This document shows, in pieces, positions 8,061 to 16,812 of a stretch of DNA of 64,000 bases (positions within the stretch are counted from its first letter, which is position 1; each line of letters begins with the position of its first letter). Location of the stretch: the NCBI RefSeq assembly GCF_005280205.1, contig NZ_SUND01000020.1, positions 32,447 to 96,446 of the forward strand, read 5' to 3'. Source of the DNA: Bacillus yapensis (lineage in GTDB: Bacteria > Bacillota > Bacilli > Bacillales > Cytobacillaceae). Below the pieces are notes generated by a model, which was not told the origin of the DNA, ran no database searches, and saw only the letters and a list, made by a program, of their open reading frames with translations. Position numbers and translations under genes: made by a program.

Positions 8061-8891
8061 ATGAAAAAGTGGTTAACGGCAGTACTTGTTTTATTAGTAG
8101 CAGGATTTATAGCAGCATGCGGTGGAAATGATGAAAAAGGCTCAAACTCAGAAGGGGAAGAGTCAAAAGATATTAAAATCGGGGCAACAGCTGGCCCATA
8201 TAGCGATATGTTAACAAAAGCTATTATTCCGGGACTTGAGGAAAAAGGATACAAGGTTGAAGTTGTCGAGTTTAGTGACTATATCCAACCAAACAAAGCT
8301 CTAGATAATGGGGATATTCAAGCAAACCTTTTCCAACACACTATTTATCTAGAAAACTTTGCAAAAGAAAACAAAATGGGGTTAACAGGATTGATTGCTG
8401 TTCCGACTGCTCCAATGGGAATCTACTCAAATACATTTAAGTCCATCGAAGAAATTAAGGATGGTGCATCAATCACAATTCCCAACGATCCAACGAATGC
8501 GGCTCGTGCATTTAATACATTACAAGATGAAGGTCTTATCGTATTAGATGAAAATATTGACCCATTAACTGTTTCTGAGAAAGATATTGTAGAAAACAAG
8601 AAAAACTTAGTATTCCAACCAATTGAAGCAGGTCAACTACCACGTTCAGTCGAGAGTGCAGACCTTGCTGCAGTTCCTGGTAACTTTGCTTTAGCAGCAG
8701 GAATGGATTTACTGAGTGCATTAGCTCTTGAAAACATGAACGATTCTTATCGTAATGTCGTTGCAGTGAAAACAGAAAATAAAGACGACCAGTTAGCGAA
8801 AGACATTAAAGAAGTGGTTGAATCTGATGCATTCGAAAAGGTAATTGATGAAGAATTCAAAGGTTTTGGTAAACCTGAGTGGATGAAGTAA
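8061..8891 (+). CDS. metQ: Methionine-binding lipoprotein MetQ
   Basis: A 276-residue substrate-binding protein. A lipoprotein signal ends in FIAAC with the lipidated Cys20, followed by a Gly/Glu/Ser-rich tether to about residue 38, then a NlpA/MetQ domain with VVEFSDYIQPNKAL, the NLFQH motif and IPNDPTNAARA. It delivers D- or L-methionine to MetNI at the outer face of the membrane. It is third in the S-box operon, 33 bp after metI. Confidence 0.95.
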   Translation: MKKWLTAVLVLLVAGFIAACGGNDEKGSNSEGEESKDIKIGATAGPYSDMLTKAIIPGLEEKGYKVEVVEFSDYIQPNKALDNGDIQANLFQHTIYLENFAKENKMGLTGLIAVPTAPMGIYSNTFKSIEEIKDGASITIPNDPTNAARAFNTLQDEGLIVLDENIDPLTVSEKDIVENKKNLVFQPIEAGQLPRSVESADLAAVPGNFALAAGMDLLSALALENMNDSYRNVVAVKTENKDDQLAKDIKEVVESDAFEKVIDEEFKGFGKPEWMK

Positions 8892-8944
8892 TAGATGTGG
8901 AAGGGAGACCCAGTGGGTCTTCTTTCATATTTGGGGGGATCACG

Positions 8945-10033
8945 ATGAATGCTTTTTCCGTACATGGAGCACCAAGTGAATATATATTACAGGAAGGTGC
9001 GCTGAATCTGCTTGAAGAAAAGCTGCTTGAAAGAGGACTTAAGAAAATTCTTGTGGTTCATGGAGAAAAGTCATGGAATGCAGCCAAAGCTTTTTGGCCC
9101 GTTTTATCAGAAGTTGAGTTTGACGAGTATACTTACAGTGGCGAATGCTCGATTGAGGAAATTACAGTGGTTTCTGAAATAATCAAAAGCCAATCCTACA
9201 ATGGAGTGGTAGGGGTTGGTGGTGGAAAAGTACTGGACTTAGTAAAGGCTGTCTGTGATACGACTCGCGTTCAAGCAGTTTTGATTCCTACATTGGCATC
9301 CAACTGCTCACCTTGGACGCCACTTAGTGTCCTTTATGACGGTTCTGGGGCGTTTATTAGATACGACGTCTACCCTATTTGTACAAGCTTAGTTCTAATT
9401 GAGCCGAATATTTTAGTAGGTGCACCATTAGACTTATTCATTGCTGGAATTGGTGATACATTAGCGAAGTGGTATGAAGCAGATGTACAGATGGCTGGAA
9501 TTGTTAACAAGCCTGTGCCATTACAAATTTCTCATTATACTGCGAGACAATGTAAAGACCTTATCATTGAGCATTCAGAAGAGGCAATAAAAGCTGTCCA
9601 AACTGGAATGCTAAATGATGAATTTATTAAAGTGGCAGAAACGATTATTGTGTTAGGAGGAATGGTTGGTGGGTTTGGCGACCACTACGGTAGAATCGCT
9701 GGAGCTCATTCCATTCACAATGGGCTCACGGCCCTAGAGGAAACCCATCATGCTCTCCATGGAAATAAGGTTGCCTATGGGATTCTTGTTCAGCTTGTCC
9801 TGGAAGGAAAGTTAACAGAAATTGAAGCGTTACTTCCTTTTTATCACCGTATCGGTCTTCCAGTTTCCCTCAAGAATATAGGGGTTAAAGAAATATCTAA
9901 AGAATTAGTCACGAAGGTGGCAGAGAAAGCTACGATTAAAGCAGAATCTATTCATGTCATGCCAATTGGTCAAATTACTCCGAATAGAGTAGAAGATGCA
10001 ATCTTTGAGCTAGAAAAGAATAATAGAATCTGA
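8945..10033 (+). CDS. Iron-containing alcohol dehydrogenase, HcxA/YbdH-like 2-oxoacid reductase
   Basis: A 362-residue member of the iron-dependent alcohol dehydrogenase/dehydroquinate synthase fold. It has the nucleotide loop GVGGGKVLDLVKA, the metal-binding Asp in AGIGDTLAKWYEA, and His residues in AGAHSIHNGLT and HALHGNKVAYG. Length and motifs agree with Escherichia coli HcxA (YbdH), which reduces 2-oxoacids including the methionine keto acid 2-oxo-4-methylthiobutyrate and is encoded next to a methionine aminotransferase. Here it is last in the S-box operon, 53 bp after metQ, which supports a role in methionine keto-acid metabolism. Start ATG 8945 follows GGGGGGAT. The substrate is inferred. 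Confidence 0.75.
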   Translation: MNAFSVHGAPSEYILQEGALNLLEEKLLERGLKKILVVHGEKSWNAAKAFWPVLSEVEFDEYTYSGECSIEEITVVSEIIKSQSYNGVVGVGGGKVLDLVKAVCDTTRVQAVLIPTLASNCSPWTPLSVLYDGSGAFIRYDVYPICTSLVLIEPNILVGAPLDLFIAGIGDTLAKWYEADVQMAGIVNKPVPLQISHYTARQCKDLIIEHSEEAIKAVQTGMLNDEFIKVAETIIVLGGMVGGFGDHYGRIAGAHSIHNGLTALEETHHALHGNKVAYGILVQLVLEGKLTEIEALLPFYHRIGLPVSLKNIGVKEISKELVTKVAEKATIKAESIHVMPIGQITPNRVEDAIFELEKNNRI

Positions 10034-10072
10034 ACAATTTTCTCTAAATGATACTTCATAATTTTCTACCAG

Positions 10073-10113
10073 AAGGGCAGAATGAACCTATTAATTTGGT
10101 TCATTCTGCCCTT
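10073..10113 (+). terminator. Hairpin after the met operon
   Basis: A 16-bp near-perfect stem AAGGGCAGAATGAACC/GGTTCATTCTGCCCTT with a 9-nt loop; the following T-run is weak. It probably ends the met operon. The remaining 240 bp to gerAB hold no credible gene, only a candidate sporulation promoter. Confidence 0.7.
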
Positions 10114-10288
10114 AAAATTAGTTATTTCGAGTAAATGGCTTGTCGTGTATTTCGTTAACCTATTCTTTTAATTCCATTTAAGCCTCTTATGTGGTTTCCT
10201 GCCTTTTTCTAATGGTACTCCAATGAGTGTCTCTCAATACCTCTTCTTCCGCTAACATTTTTCCTTATTCAATTTACAAGCCAGCCTT

Positions 10289-10320
10289 TGATTAATTCTG
10301 AAGATTAATGCGGATAACTA
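10289..10320 (+). promoter_or_regulatory. Candidate sigma-G-type promoter of the ger operon
   Basis: TGATTA (10289-10294), 18-bp spacer and GATAACTA (10313-10320) resemble forespore promoters (TGAATA and CATACTA-like). Germinant-receptor operons are known to be sigma-G dependent. The match is imperfect. Confidence 0.35.
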
Positions 10321-10354
10321 ATATTAAAGAATATGAAGTAGCTGAGGTGTCACC

Positions 10355-11245
10355 ATGGAAAAGATCAGCATTACGAAGATTCAAGCCTTAATGCTAGGGA
10401 TTACGAGTATTACAGTAACTGGCCATCTCTTATTTATTCCTGTCATCATTGTCCATGCAGGACGTGACAGTTGGATATCACTTTTATTAGCCACAATTCC
10501 AGCTATGCTAATTGGTTTTACAGTAGCATTACTGTCTCAACGTTACCAAGGATATTCGATGGTTGAATACAGTCAAATAATTTTAGGGAAATGGTTTGGA
10601 AAATTGGTTGTCTTTATTTTTCTATTTTATTTCTTTCATGAAGCGACGATCTCGATTAGAGGGTTAGGAGAGTTCTACACTTCAGCTGTTACGCCTCGAA
10701 CACCAATCATGGTTTTCTTAATTGCAATGTTAGTGCTAGCAGGATATGCCGTGCGTTGTGGACTTGAAGTCATTGCAAGAACGAATCAAGTTATCCTTGT
10801 TACTTTGATTCCAATAGGGATTTTAGCATCTGCGCTTACCCATAAAGATAAGGATTATCGAAACTTTCTCCCAATATTAGAGGACTCTTTTGGCCCTGTA
10901 TGGGATGGGACACTACCAATCATTTCATTATACAGCTCTATATTTGTCTTAAGTATGATATTTCCATTTGTTAATGATACGAAACAACTAAAAAGGTATT
11001 CCATAATAACTATGATTATCCTGATTATGATGTTTGTTGGACCAGTGACAGGAGTTGTTGCCATTTATGGAGCAGAAAGAGCACAAGGCCTTTACTTTCC
11101 AACCTTTCTCACTTTAAGAGATATTGAAATTGGAGCCTTACAAAGGTTGGATATTTTGGGGATTCTACTTTGGTCATTAGGCTCTTTCTCGAAAGTTACC
11201 TTATTTCTCTATGCTATAGTCCTCGCTATCGCACAATTATTTTAG
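10355..11245 (+). CDS. Germinant-receptor B subunit (GerAB/GerKB family), upstream part ending at an in-frame TAG
   Basis: 296 residues with eight or so hydrophobic helices, belonging to the GerAB/ArcD/ProY amino-acid-transporter-like family. In spores the B subunit forms the germinant-binding membrane component of the receptor. The frame stops at TAG (11243-11245) within a helix (YAIVLAIAQLF), then continues in the same frame for 72 more codons that complete the family length of about 365-370. CAG to TAG is a single change. This may be a nonsense mutation, a sequencing error or a readthrough site. RBS GAGGTG precedes the ATG. Confidence 0.85.
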   Translation: MEKISITKIQALMLGITSITVTGHLLFIPVIIVHAGRDSWISLLLATIPAMLIGFTVALLSQRYQGYSMVEYSQIILGKWFGKLVVFIFLFYFFHEATISIRGLGEFYTSAVTPRTPIMVFLIAMLVLAGYAVRCGLEVIARTNQVILVTLIPIGILASALTHKDKDYRNFLPILEDSFGPVWDGTLPIISLYSSIFVLSMIFPFVNDTKQLKRYSIITMIILIMMFVGPVTGVVAIYGAERAQGLYFPTFLTLRDIEIGALQRLDILGILLWSLGSFSKVTLFLYAIVLAIAQLF

Positions 11246-11464
11246 TTGGAGGATCATAAGGTTTTGGTCGTACCAATGGGAGCGCTGATCGCTATTGTTT
11301 CCATCCTTAATAGTGAAGATTTGATCGGGATATTTCGCTTTTTAAAAAACTACTATCCTCTTTACGTTACATTTGTATGCTTAATTCTACCACTTGTCTT
11401 GTTAATGATCAGCCAGATTAAAAAGACTCGTGAAAAGGTAAAAGGAAGGAATCCGAATGTTTAA
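11246..11464 (+). pseudogene. Downstream part of the interrupted germinant-receptor B subunit
   Basis: The same frame as the upstream portion, directly after TAG. It encodes two more hydrophobic helices and a basic tail (ISQIKKTREKVKGR), as expected for the last helices of GerAB proteins. It could restart at TTG 11246 but there is no separate ribosome site of good spacing. Its end overlaps the start of gerAA by 8 bp, as in intact ger operons. Confidence 0.7.
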
Positions 11465-12962
11465 ATTGAGGAATAAAACAAAGCAGCCTTTTTCCCAAAA
11501 CACTAAAAATTTGGAAGAACAACAGACCATCTTAAGTGAATTGGACGAAAATATAAAGAAATATAAAGAGATATTCGGGGATAAATCTGATTTCTCTGTT
11601 AGATATATACAGGGAGATAGCTTCAAACTTGCTATTGTTTATATAGCAAGCTTGGTTGAAAAAGACATCCTTGATCAACATGTTATTAAACCATTAAATA
11701 ATCAATTACAACAATCAACAGATACTATCGATAAGATTATTTTATCAACTAATAAGATTAAAGATTTGACTAACCAAGAAGATGTAATTAAACACTTGTT
11801 ACAAGGTCATTCGGTTATTCTGTACGATGGAAAAACAATGGCTTATGCTGCCGATACGGAAGGTGGGGAAAGAAGACCTGTCTCAGAATCCACAACAGAG
11901 ACAATCGTTCGAGGACCTCGAGAATCTTTTAATGAATCAATTATGACCAATATTGGATTAATAAGAAAGAGGATCAAGACACCTAAACTGAAAGTCAATA
12001 AGAAAACGATTGGGAAAGAGAGTAATACATCGATTGCCGTTCTTTCAATTGATGGGATTGCTAAGACTGAAATCGTCGAAGAAGTGATCACACGCATTGA
12101 TAAGATTAAGATTGATGGTATTTTAGAGTCGCTCTATATTGAAGAGTTGATTGAAGATCCTAAAAGATATACGCCTTTTCCAACCGTTTTTAACTCCGAA
12201 AGGCCGGATAGAATAGCGGCAGGTTTACTAGAGGGTAGGATCGCAATTCTCGTTGATGGAACGCCAGTGGCTTTGCTTGTACCTGCTACAATGGGCCTTT
12301 TTCTAACATCTAATGAAGACTATTATCAGCGTTATGATATATCGAGCCTTATGAAATTATTAAGAGGTTTTTGCTTTTTGCTTTCGATCGTTTTGCCTGG
12401 GTTATATGTGGGTTTGCTTACATACCACCAAGAAATGATACCTACTCCGTTATTAGTTGCCGTTACTGGACAGCGAGAAGGAGTCCCTTTTGGAATTGCG
12501 ATTGAAATTGCAATCATGGAGCTTACTTTTGAAATCTTACGTGAAGCAGGTATTAGATTGCCGAAAACAGTTGGTGCTGCAGTCTCAATTGTCGGTGGTT
12601 TAGTATTGGGTCAAGCGGCAGTTGAAGCGGGACTTGTAGGACAAGCGACTGTTATCGCTGTAGCACTTACAGCCATATGCTCTTTTACAGCACCTTCTTA
12701 TAATATAGCTATCACTGCGAGAATGATAAGATTTATCTTATTACTATTGTCGGCTGTATTAGGAGCATTTGGTTTGATTTTCGGATTACTATTTTTACTC
12801 GTCCATTTAAATTCAATTCGCTCATTCAGTGTCCCTTACATGTCTCCTTTAGTTCCTTTTCACAAGGAAGACTGGAAAGATCTGTTTATTCGTGTTCCTT
12901 GGAGGTATATGAAACAAAGACCAGATGAAATTACGAACGATAACCAAAATAGGAAACGGTAA
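11457..12962 (+). CDS. Germinant-receptor A subunit (GerAA/GerKA family)
   Basis: A 501-residue spore germination protein. A soluble N-terminal domain of ~285 residues (with IKLAIVY-like core and EGRIAILVDGTPVALLVPA at its end) is followed by about five transmembrane helices and the family motif ITGQREGVPF-like VTGQREGVPFGIAIEIAIMEL. The A subunit pairs with B and C in the spore inner membrane to sense nutrients. AAGGAAGGA precedes ATG 11457. Ger operon order here is B-A-C-D, so I do not assign an individual ger letter. Confidence 0.92.
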   Translation: MFKLRNKTKQPFSQNTKNLEEQQTILSELDENIKKYKEIFGDKSDFSVRYIQGDSFKLAIVYIASLVEKDILDQHVIKPLNNQLQQSTDTIDKIILSTNKIKDLTNQEDVIKHLLQGHSVILYDGKTMAYAADTEGGERRPVSESTTETIVRGPRESFNESIMTNIGLIRKRIKTPKLKVNKKTIGKESNTSIAVLSIDGIAKTEIVEEVITRIDKIKIDGILESLYIEELIEDPKRYTPFPTVFNSERPDRIAAGLLEGRIAILVDGTPVALLVPATMGLFLTSNEDYYQRYDISSLMKLLRGFCFLLSIVLPGLYVGLLTYHQEMIPTPLLVAVTGQREGVPFGIAIEIAIMELTFEILREAGIRLPKTVGAAVSIVGGLVLGQAAVEAGLVGQATVIAVALTAICSFTAPSYNIAITARMIRFILLLLSAVLGAFGLIFGLLFLLVHLNSIRSFSVPYMSPLVPFHKEDWKDLFIRVPWRYMKQRPDEITNDNQNRKR

Positions 12963-12993
12963 GATCGAGCACATCATCATATTAACAGGGGTA

Positions 12994-14166
12994 ATGACTA
13001 ACATGAGAATTACGAAATGCTGTTTGATTATGTTTTTTCTCTTTTTATTGAGTGGGTGTTGGGATAAAAAGGAATTAAATGAAGTAGCTGTGGTGATGGG
13101 AGTAGGAATTGATAAAGTGGATAAAGAATATAAAATCACAGCCCAAGTGATTAAACCGCCAACAGGAGAACAAGCCGGTGGCGGTGGTTCGGAATTACCT
13201 ACTTGGAGTGTATCTGCGACTGGGAGAACGGTTTTGGGTGCTATTAGAAACCTAAATGAATTATCTCCACGCCGTTTATATTTTGCCCACTTACAAGTCA
13301 TTATCTTTGGTGATGAACTAGCCAGAGAAGGGATAGCGCCAGCGATTGCGTGGTTTGAGCGAGATAGAGATAGCCGAGCGGGCGCTTTACTAGTTGTAAC
13401 GAAAGGAACAGCTGAAGACTTATTGAATCAAAAAATAGAGCTAGGGAATGTTTCTTCAAAATCAATGTCAGAACTTATTGAAAGATCAACAATCAGACAA
13501 ATCAGTGCAATGGAAATTAAGTTAAGAGATTTGATGACCATACTCTCTACCCCAGGAATAGAACCAGTGTTGGATGTGATTAATCCCAAAGAAATTAGAG
13601 GGAAAGTAGAAACATTTGAGTTAGATGGTGTTGCAATTTTTAATAAAGATAAATTGAAAGGCTATGTTTATGGCTCGGATGCGACGGGGACAGAAATCAT
13701 TAATAGTAAATTGAACTTTTCAATCATCGAAGGCAAGTGTCCAAAACAGGAAGAAGAGTATTTTGCGTTTCAAATTACTGATTTCTTAAGTAAGGTAAAA
13801 CCCGAATTGAAGGGGGAGCGAATTACCCTTAAGGTCAATGTAACGCTAGAGGGGAATTTGCTTGACCAGACATGTCCATTGGATTTACTTAAAACCGAGT
13901 ATTTACATGCAGTAGAGAAGGAAATTGCAATGAATATAAAAAATTCAGTGGAAAATGAATTTCAGGTAGCAAAAAATTTAGGTTCAGATATTTATGGAGT
14001 GGGAAGAGAGGTCAGAAGATTTTATCCTGAATATTGGAAGGAAATTCGTGGTTCATCTGACTATTTAAATCGTGTGGATTTTGATATTAAAGTGAAATCC
14101 AATTTGAGAAGAAGTGGGTTAATTATTGACCCTACAGAAGTAAAAGTGAAAGAAGAGACCGACTAA
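12994..14166 (+). CDS. Germinant-receptor C subunit, Ger(x)C lipoprotein
   Basis: A lipoprotein of about 390 residues. The signal peptide ends in LLSGCWDKKELNE, the typical Ger(x)C lipobox with lipidated Cys near residue 22, followed by VVMGVGIDK and the three-domain GerAC body. The C subunit is anchored in the spore inner membrane beside A and B. ATG 12994 and ATG 13003 are both plausible relative to AGGGG at 12987-12991; the longer frame from 12925 would prefix a non-signal sequence and overlap gerAA. It overlaps the next gene by one base (TAATG). Confidence 0.9.
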   Translation: MTNMRITKCCLIMFFLFLLSGCWDKKELNEVAVVMGVGIDKVDKEYKITAQVIKPPTGEQAGGGGSELPTWSVSATGRTVLGAIRNLNELSPRRLYFAHLQVIIFGDELAREGIAPAIAWFERDRDSRAGALLVVTKGTAEDLLNQKIELGNVSSKSMSELIERSTIRQISAMEIKLRDLMTILSTPGIEPVLDVINPKEIRGKVETFELDGVAIFNKDKLKGYVYGSDATGTEIINSKLNFSIIEGKCPKQEEEYFAFQITDFLSKVKPELKGERITLKVNVTLEGNLLDQTCPLDLLKTEYLHAVEKEIAMNIKNSVENEFQVAKNLGSDIYGVGREVRRFYPEYWKEIRGSSDYLNRVDFDIKVKSNLRRSGLIIDPTEVKVKEETD

Positions 14167-14372
14167 TGAGCACATTCTTATTGATCCTTTTGTTTATAGC
14201 CATATCCTTTTTAGATTACAAAGATATGTTGAAGACAAAAAAGGTGAAGGTCATCGTGATTTACACGGGGATTTTAGGTATAGCTTTTATTCTTTCTGAA
14301 TTACACTTACTTGAGAAAAAGCTTATTGGGCTAAACCAGATTGTTGCCTACATCATGCGAATATTTGTGTGA
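14166..14372 (+). CDS. Small two-helix membrane protein, germinant-receptor D-type subunit
   Basis: A 68-residue protein with two predicted transmembrane helices (residues 3-17 and 29-45) separated by a Lys-rich loop. Small proteins of this size and shape are encoded with many ger operons (D subunits such as GerKD), and this one is translationally coupled to the C subunit by a TAATG overlap. The sequence itself carries no diagnostic motif, so the assignment rests on size, topology and operon position. Confidence 0.7.
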   Translation: MSTFLLILLFIAISFLDYKDMLKTKKVKVIVIYTGILGIAFILSELHLLEKKLIGLNQIVAYIMRIFV

Positions 14373-14380
14373 AAAATTTG

Positions 14381-14414
14381 AACGCAACTTACCTGGAAGG
14401 GTAAGTTGCGTTTT
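14381..14414 (+). terminator. Terminator of the ger operon
   Basis: AACGCAACTTACC pairs with GGGTAAGTTGCGTT, 5-nt loop, followed by TTTTG. The minus-strand DUF3006 gene ends just beyond, so it may act in both directions. Confidence 0.85.
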
Positions 14415-14422
14415 GTAGTCTC

Positions 14423-14683
14423 TTAATTTTTTCTATATTTACTCCTTTTGTTTTTGCTACGAATCTTGGCCAATAAATCTTCCGTTGTTCGTTGTTTTGA
14501 TTCAGTAGTAGAAGCATCTAATTTCATCTCGACGATTTCATCCTGGTTAATCGTAACCTCGAACCAAGTACCAGGTACCGCTCCAGCGGGCAATTGTTCA
14601 ATCGGTTTGATGAATTGTTCCTTAGTTTCTTCTATTATTATGACAGCAACATCTTCTTCGATTCGATCGAAATAAGCCTTCAC
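14423..14683 (-). CDS. DUF3006 family protein
   Basis: An 86-residue protein. The N-terminus (MKAYFDRIEEDVAVIIIEE) and the central PAGAVPGTWFEV block match the DUF3006 family, small beta-rich proteins of unknown function that are often encoded next to ComEC-like metallo-beta-lactamase proteins, as here. The tail is strongly basic (KIRSKNKRSKYRKN). It begins 1 bp after the upstream lipoprotein gene, so the two form an operon. Confidence 0.8.
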   Translation of the reverse strand: MKAYFDRIEEDVAVIIIEETKEQFIKPIEQLPAGAVPGTWFEVTINQDEIVEMKLDASTTESKQRTTEDLLAKIRSKNKRSKYRKN

Positions 14684-14684
14684 T

Positions 14685-15818
14685 TTATTCGCCTCCTACA
14701 CAAGCTAGACCTTCTTCCTTGATATCTTCTATTCTTGCTTCGCCAATTCCTTTTATTCTAGAAAGTTCTTCAATAGAATTGTAAGGTCTAAGCTCAATTA
14801 AATCCTCTGCACGGTCTGCTCCGATATGAACAATTTTTTCAATTTCTTCAGCTGTCGCTGTATTGATATTGATGCAACTCGCATTGGTCACAGGTGTTTC
14901 CTCTGTTCCTATCGTACTTTGAATATCTTCGGAAGATTGGATTGTTCCATTTTTTTCGGTTTCAATCGTGTAGGCCTTGCCATCTGTCGTCACAATAACC
15001 GTGCCATCAACATCCGTTCCGTAAAGCTCTATACCCGATTTTTGCACGAGTGAGACCACTTCTTCATGTGGATGGCCATATGAATTATCTTTCCCCGCAC
15101 TATAAATCGCTACTGCGGGTTTTACTGCTTGTAGAAAACTTTCACTCGTTGATGTAGAAGAACCGTGATGGCCCAAATGTAAGAAATCAGCTCTCAAGTT
15201 TGCGCCACTTTCTATCATCTCAATTTCGTTCCTTTTCTCGGCATCGCCTGTAAAAACAAAGCTAATATCTCGATATGTTAGCTTAAGGGAAACAGATTCC
15301 TCATTGGCTTTGCCACTAATTTGCTTTGGATACAACACATCTATATGAAGTGGTCCAAGGTCGAATTGGTCGCCCATTCGTGGCTCTTCATAGCCCACAT
15401 CTTTTTCATCAATGGCTTCTAATAACCGATGAAACGTGTCAGAGTTGCTCGTATTTCCGGAAAGCCACACTTCATCGACATCAAACCCCTTAATCACTCG
15501 ATCGAGCTGTCCGATATGGTCCGCATCAGGATGAGTACCGATGGCAACGTTTATTTTATCAATCCCATTTGCCTGAAGATATTCAACAACTTCATCTCCA
15601 GTAAAGTCTCCTGCATCGATAAGAAGCGTGTACTCTTGTCCATTATCGGTCACTTGAAAAAGGGTAGAGTCTCCTTGGCCTACATCGATGTAATGCACTT
15701 TGAGAGAGTCTCCATTATCTAAATTCAGAGTATCAGTCTGTTTAGTTGATGTAGCCAGTTGGGAATTACAGCCAGCTAAGAAAAAAACTGTTACAATACA
15801 TATAAATAATCTTTTCAA
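14685..15818 (-). CDS. ComEC/Rec2-like metallo-beta-lactamase lipoprotein with C-terminal helix-hairpin-helix
   Basis: 377 residues. A lipoprotein signal ends in FLAGC (Cys17). Residues ~40-290 form a metallo-beta-lactamase fold with VHYIDVGQGDSTL and THPDADHIGQ plus HLGHHGSSTS, the metal-binding pattern of the ComEC nuclease domain. The last ~60 residues (INTATAEEIEKI...LSRIKGIGEARIEDI) are a ComEA-like helix-hairpin-helix that binds DNA. A surface-anchored DNA-processing enzyme is a reasonable inference. I chose TTG 15818 because AGGAGG lies 6 nt upstream; an ATG at 15857 exists without a ribosome site. Confidence 0.85.
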   Translation of the reverse strand: MKRLFICIVTVFFLAGCNSQLATSTKQTDTLNLDNGDSLKVHYIDVGQGDSTLFQVTDNGQEYTLLIDAGDFTGDEVVEYLQANGIDKINVAIGTHPDADHIGQLDRVIKGFDVDEVWLSGNTSNSDTFHRLLEAIDEKDVGYEEPRMGDQFDLGPLHIDVLYPKQISGKANEESVSLKLTYRDISFVFTGDAEKRNEIEMIESGANLRADFLHLGHHGSSTSTSESFLQAVKPAVAIYSAGKDNSYGHPHEEVVSLVQKSGIELYGTDVDGTVIVTTDGKAYTIETEKNGTIQSSEDIQSTIGTEETPVTNASCININTATAEEIEKIVHIGADRAEDLIELRPYNSIEELSRIKGIGEARIEDIKEEGLACVGGE

Positions 15819-15948
15819 TGAAATCCTCCTATAGATCACCTTGTTAGCTATATACAAGTATCTTTACTTGCTTTATCTATTCTATCATAAGGTTTTGTAG
15901 GTATTAGGTGGTGTTTTTACAAAGAATCGATCCTGGAGGTCAGTGGCT

Positions 15949-16707
15949 ATGTGTTTAATTTTGTTTGCCTATCGAAAACATCCTATTTATAAATTAATCG
16001 TGGCAGCCAATCGCGATGAAACGTACAAGCGCCCAACTGCTTCGGCTCAATTTTGGCAGGATAATCCCGAAATCCTTGCAGGTAGAGACTTAGAAAAAAT
16101 GGGCACGTGGATGGGAATCACAAAGGGAGGCAGATTTTCTGCACTAACAAATTATCGGGATCCGAATGAGACAACAGCTGGAAAAAGAACAAGGGGAGAG
16201 CTTGTTTCGAATGCGCTAAGTTTTCCAGGTGAGATAAGCGATTATATGGAGGCCCTCACCATGAACGATTCTATCTATCCAGGGTATAATTTGCTAGCTG
16301 GTAATGCTGAGGAGCTATATTATTATTCGAATGTTGGTAAAGCGTTACTAAAACTTGAGCCTGGTGTTTATGGTTTAAGTAACCATTTGTTAGGCACCGA
16401 TTGGCCAAAGGTTCAACGTGGGAAAGAAGGTTTAGAAAAACTTCTCTTATTAGGTCAGAACGATCTTATAAATGAACTTTTTCAACTTTTATCTAATGAA
16501 GAACAAGCCCCTGATGAATTTCTTCCAGATACAGGCGTTCCGTTAGAAATCGAGCGCATGCTGTCTCCTTTATTTATTAAAAGTGAAGAATATGGGACTA
16601 GATGTTCTACAGTTCTATTAATTTCTAATAATGAAATAAAGTTTGTGGAGCGAGAGTACTTTAGTGATGGAAGGATCAATACACAAACTTTTTTACTCCC
16701 TTCGTAA
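15949..16707 (+). CDS. NRDE (TANGO2-like) family protein
   Basis: A 252-residue protein with the family signature AANRDET near residue 22 and the second-position cysteine (MCLILFAYRK) that would be the N-terminal nucleophile of this Ntn-hydrolase-like fold. That cysteine decides the start: ATG 15949, with GGAGGT 8 nt upstream, rather than GTG 15943. WxGITKGGRFSALTNYRDP is also conserved in the family. The biochemical function in bacteria is unknown. It stands alone and the htpG promoter starts right after its stop codon. Confidence 0.88.
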   Translation: MCLILFAYRKHPIYKLIVAANRDETYKRPTASAQFWQDNPEILAGRDLEKMGTWMGITKGGRFSALTNYRDPNETTAGKRTRGELVSNALSFPGEISDYMEALTMNDSIYPGYNLLAGNAEELYYYSNVGKALLKLEPGVYGLSNHLLGTDWPKVQRGKEGLEKLLLLGQNDLINELFQLLSNEEQAPDEFLPDTGVPLEIERMLSPLFIKSEEYGTRCSTVLLISNNEIKFVEREYFSDGRINTQTFLLPS

Positions 16708-16736
16708 TTGACACTTCAAAAATAATATGATATTTA
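16708..16736 (+). promoter_or_regulatory. Probable sigma-A promoter of htpG
   Basis: TTGACA at 16708-16713 and a weak TATTTA at 16731-16736, 17 bp apart. Transcription would begin around 16743, so the CIRCE operator lies at the very start of the transcript, its usual position. Confidence 0.55.
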
Positions 16737-16747
16737 AATTATGGGTA

Positions 16748-16774
16748 TTAGCACTCAGGATTCAAGAGTGCTAA
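16748..16774 (+). promoter_or_regulatory. CIRCE operator (HrcA site)
   Basis: A perfect TTAGCACTC-N9-GAGTGCTAA inverted repeat, the consensus CIRCE. HrcA is the known repressor, which normally controls groESL and the dnaK operon. Here the site is upstream of htpG. Confidence 0.95.
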
Positions 16775-16812
16775 TCAGATATCAATAAACCGATTTGGAA
16801 AGGAAGAGGATT

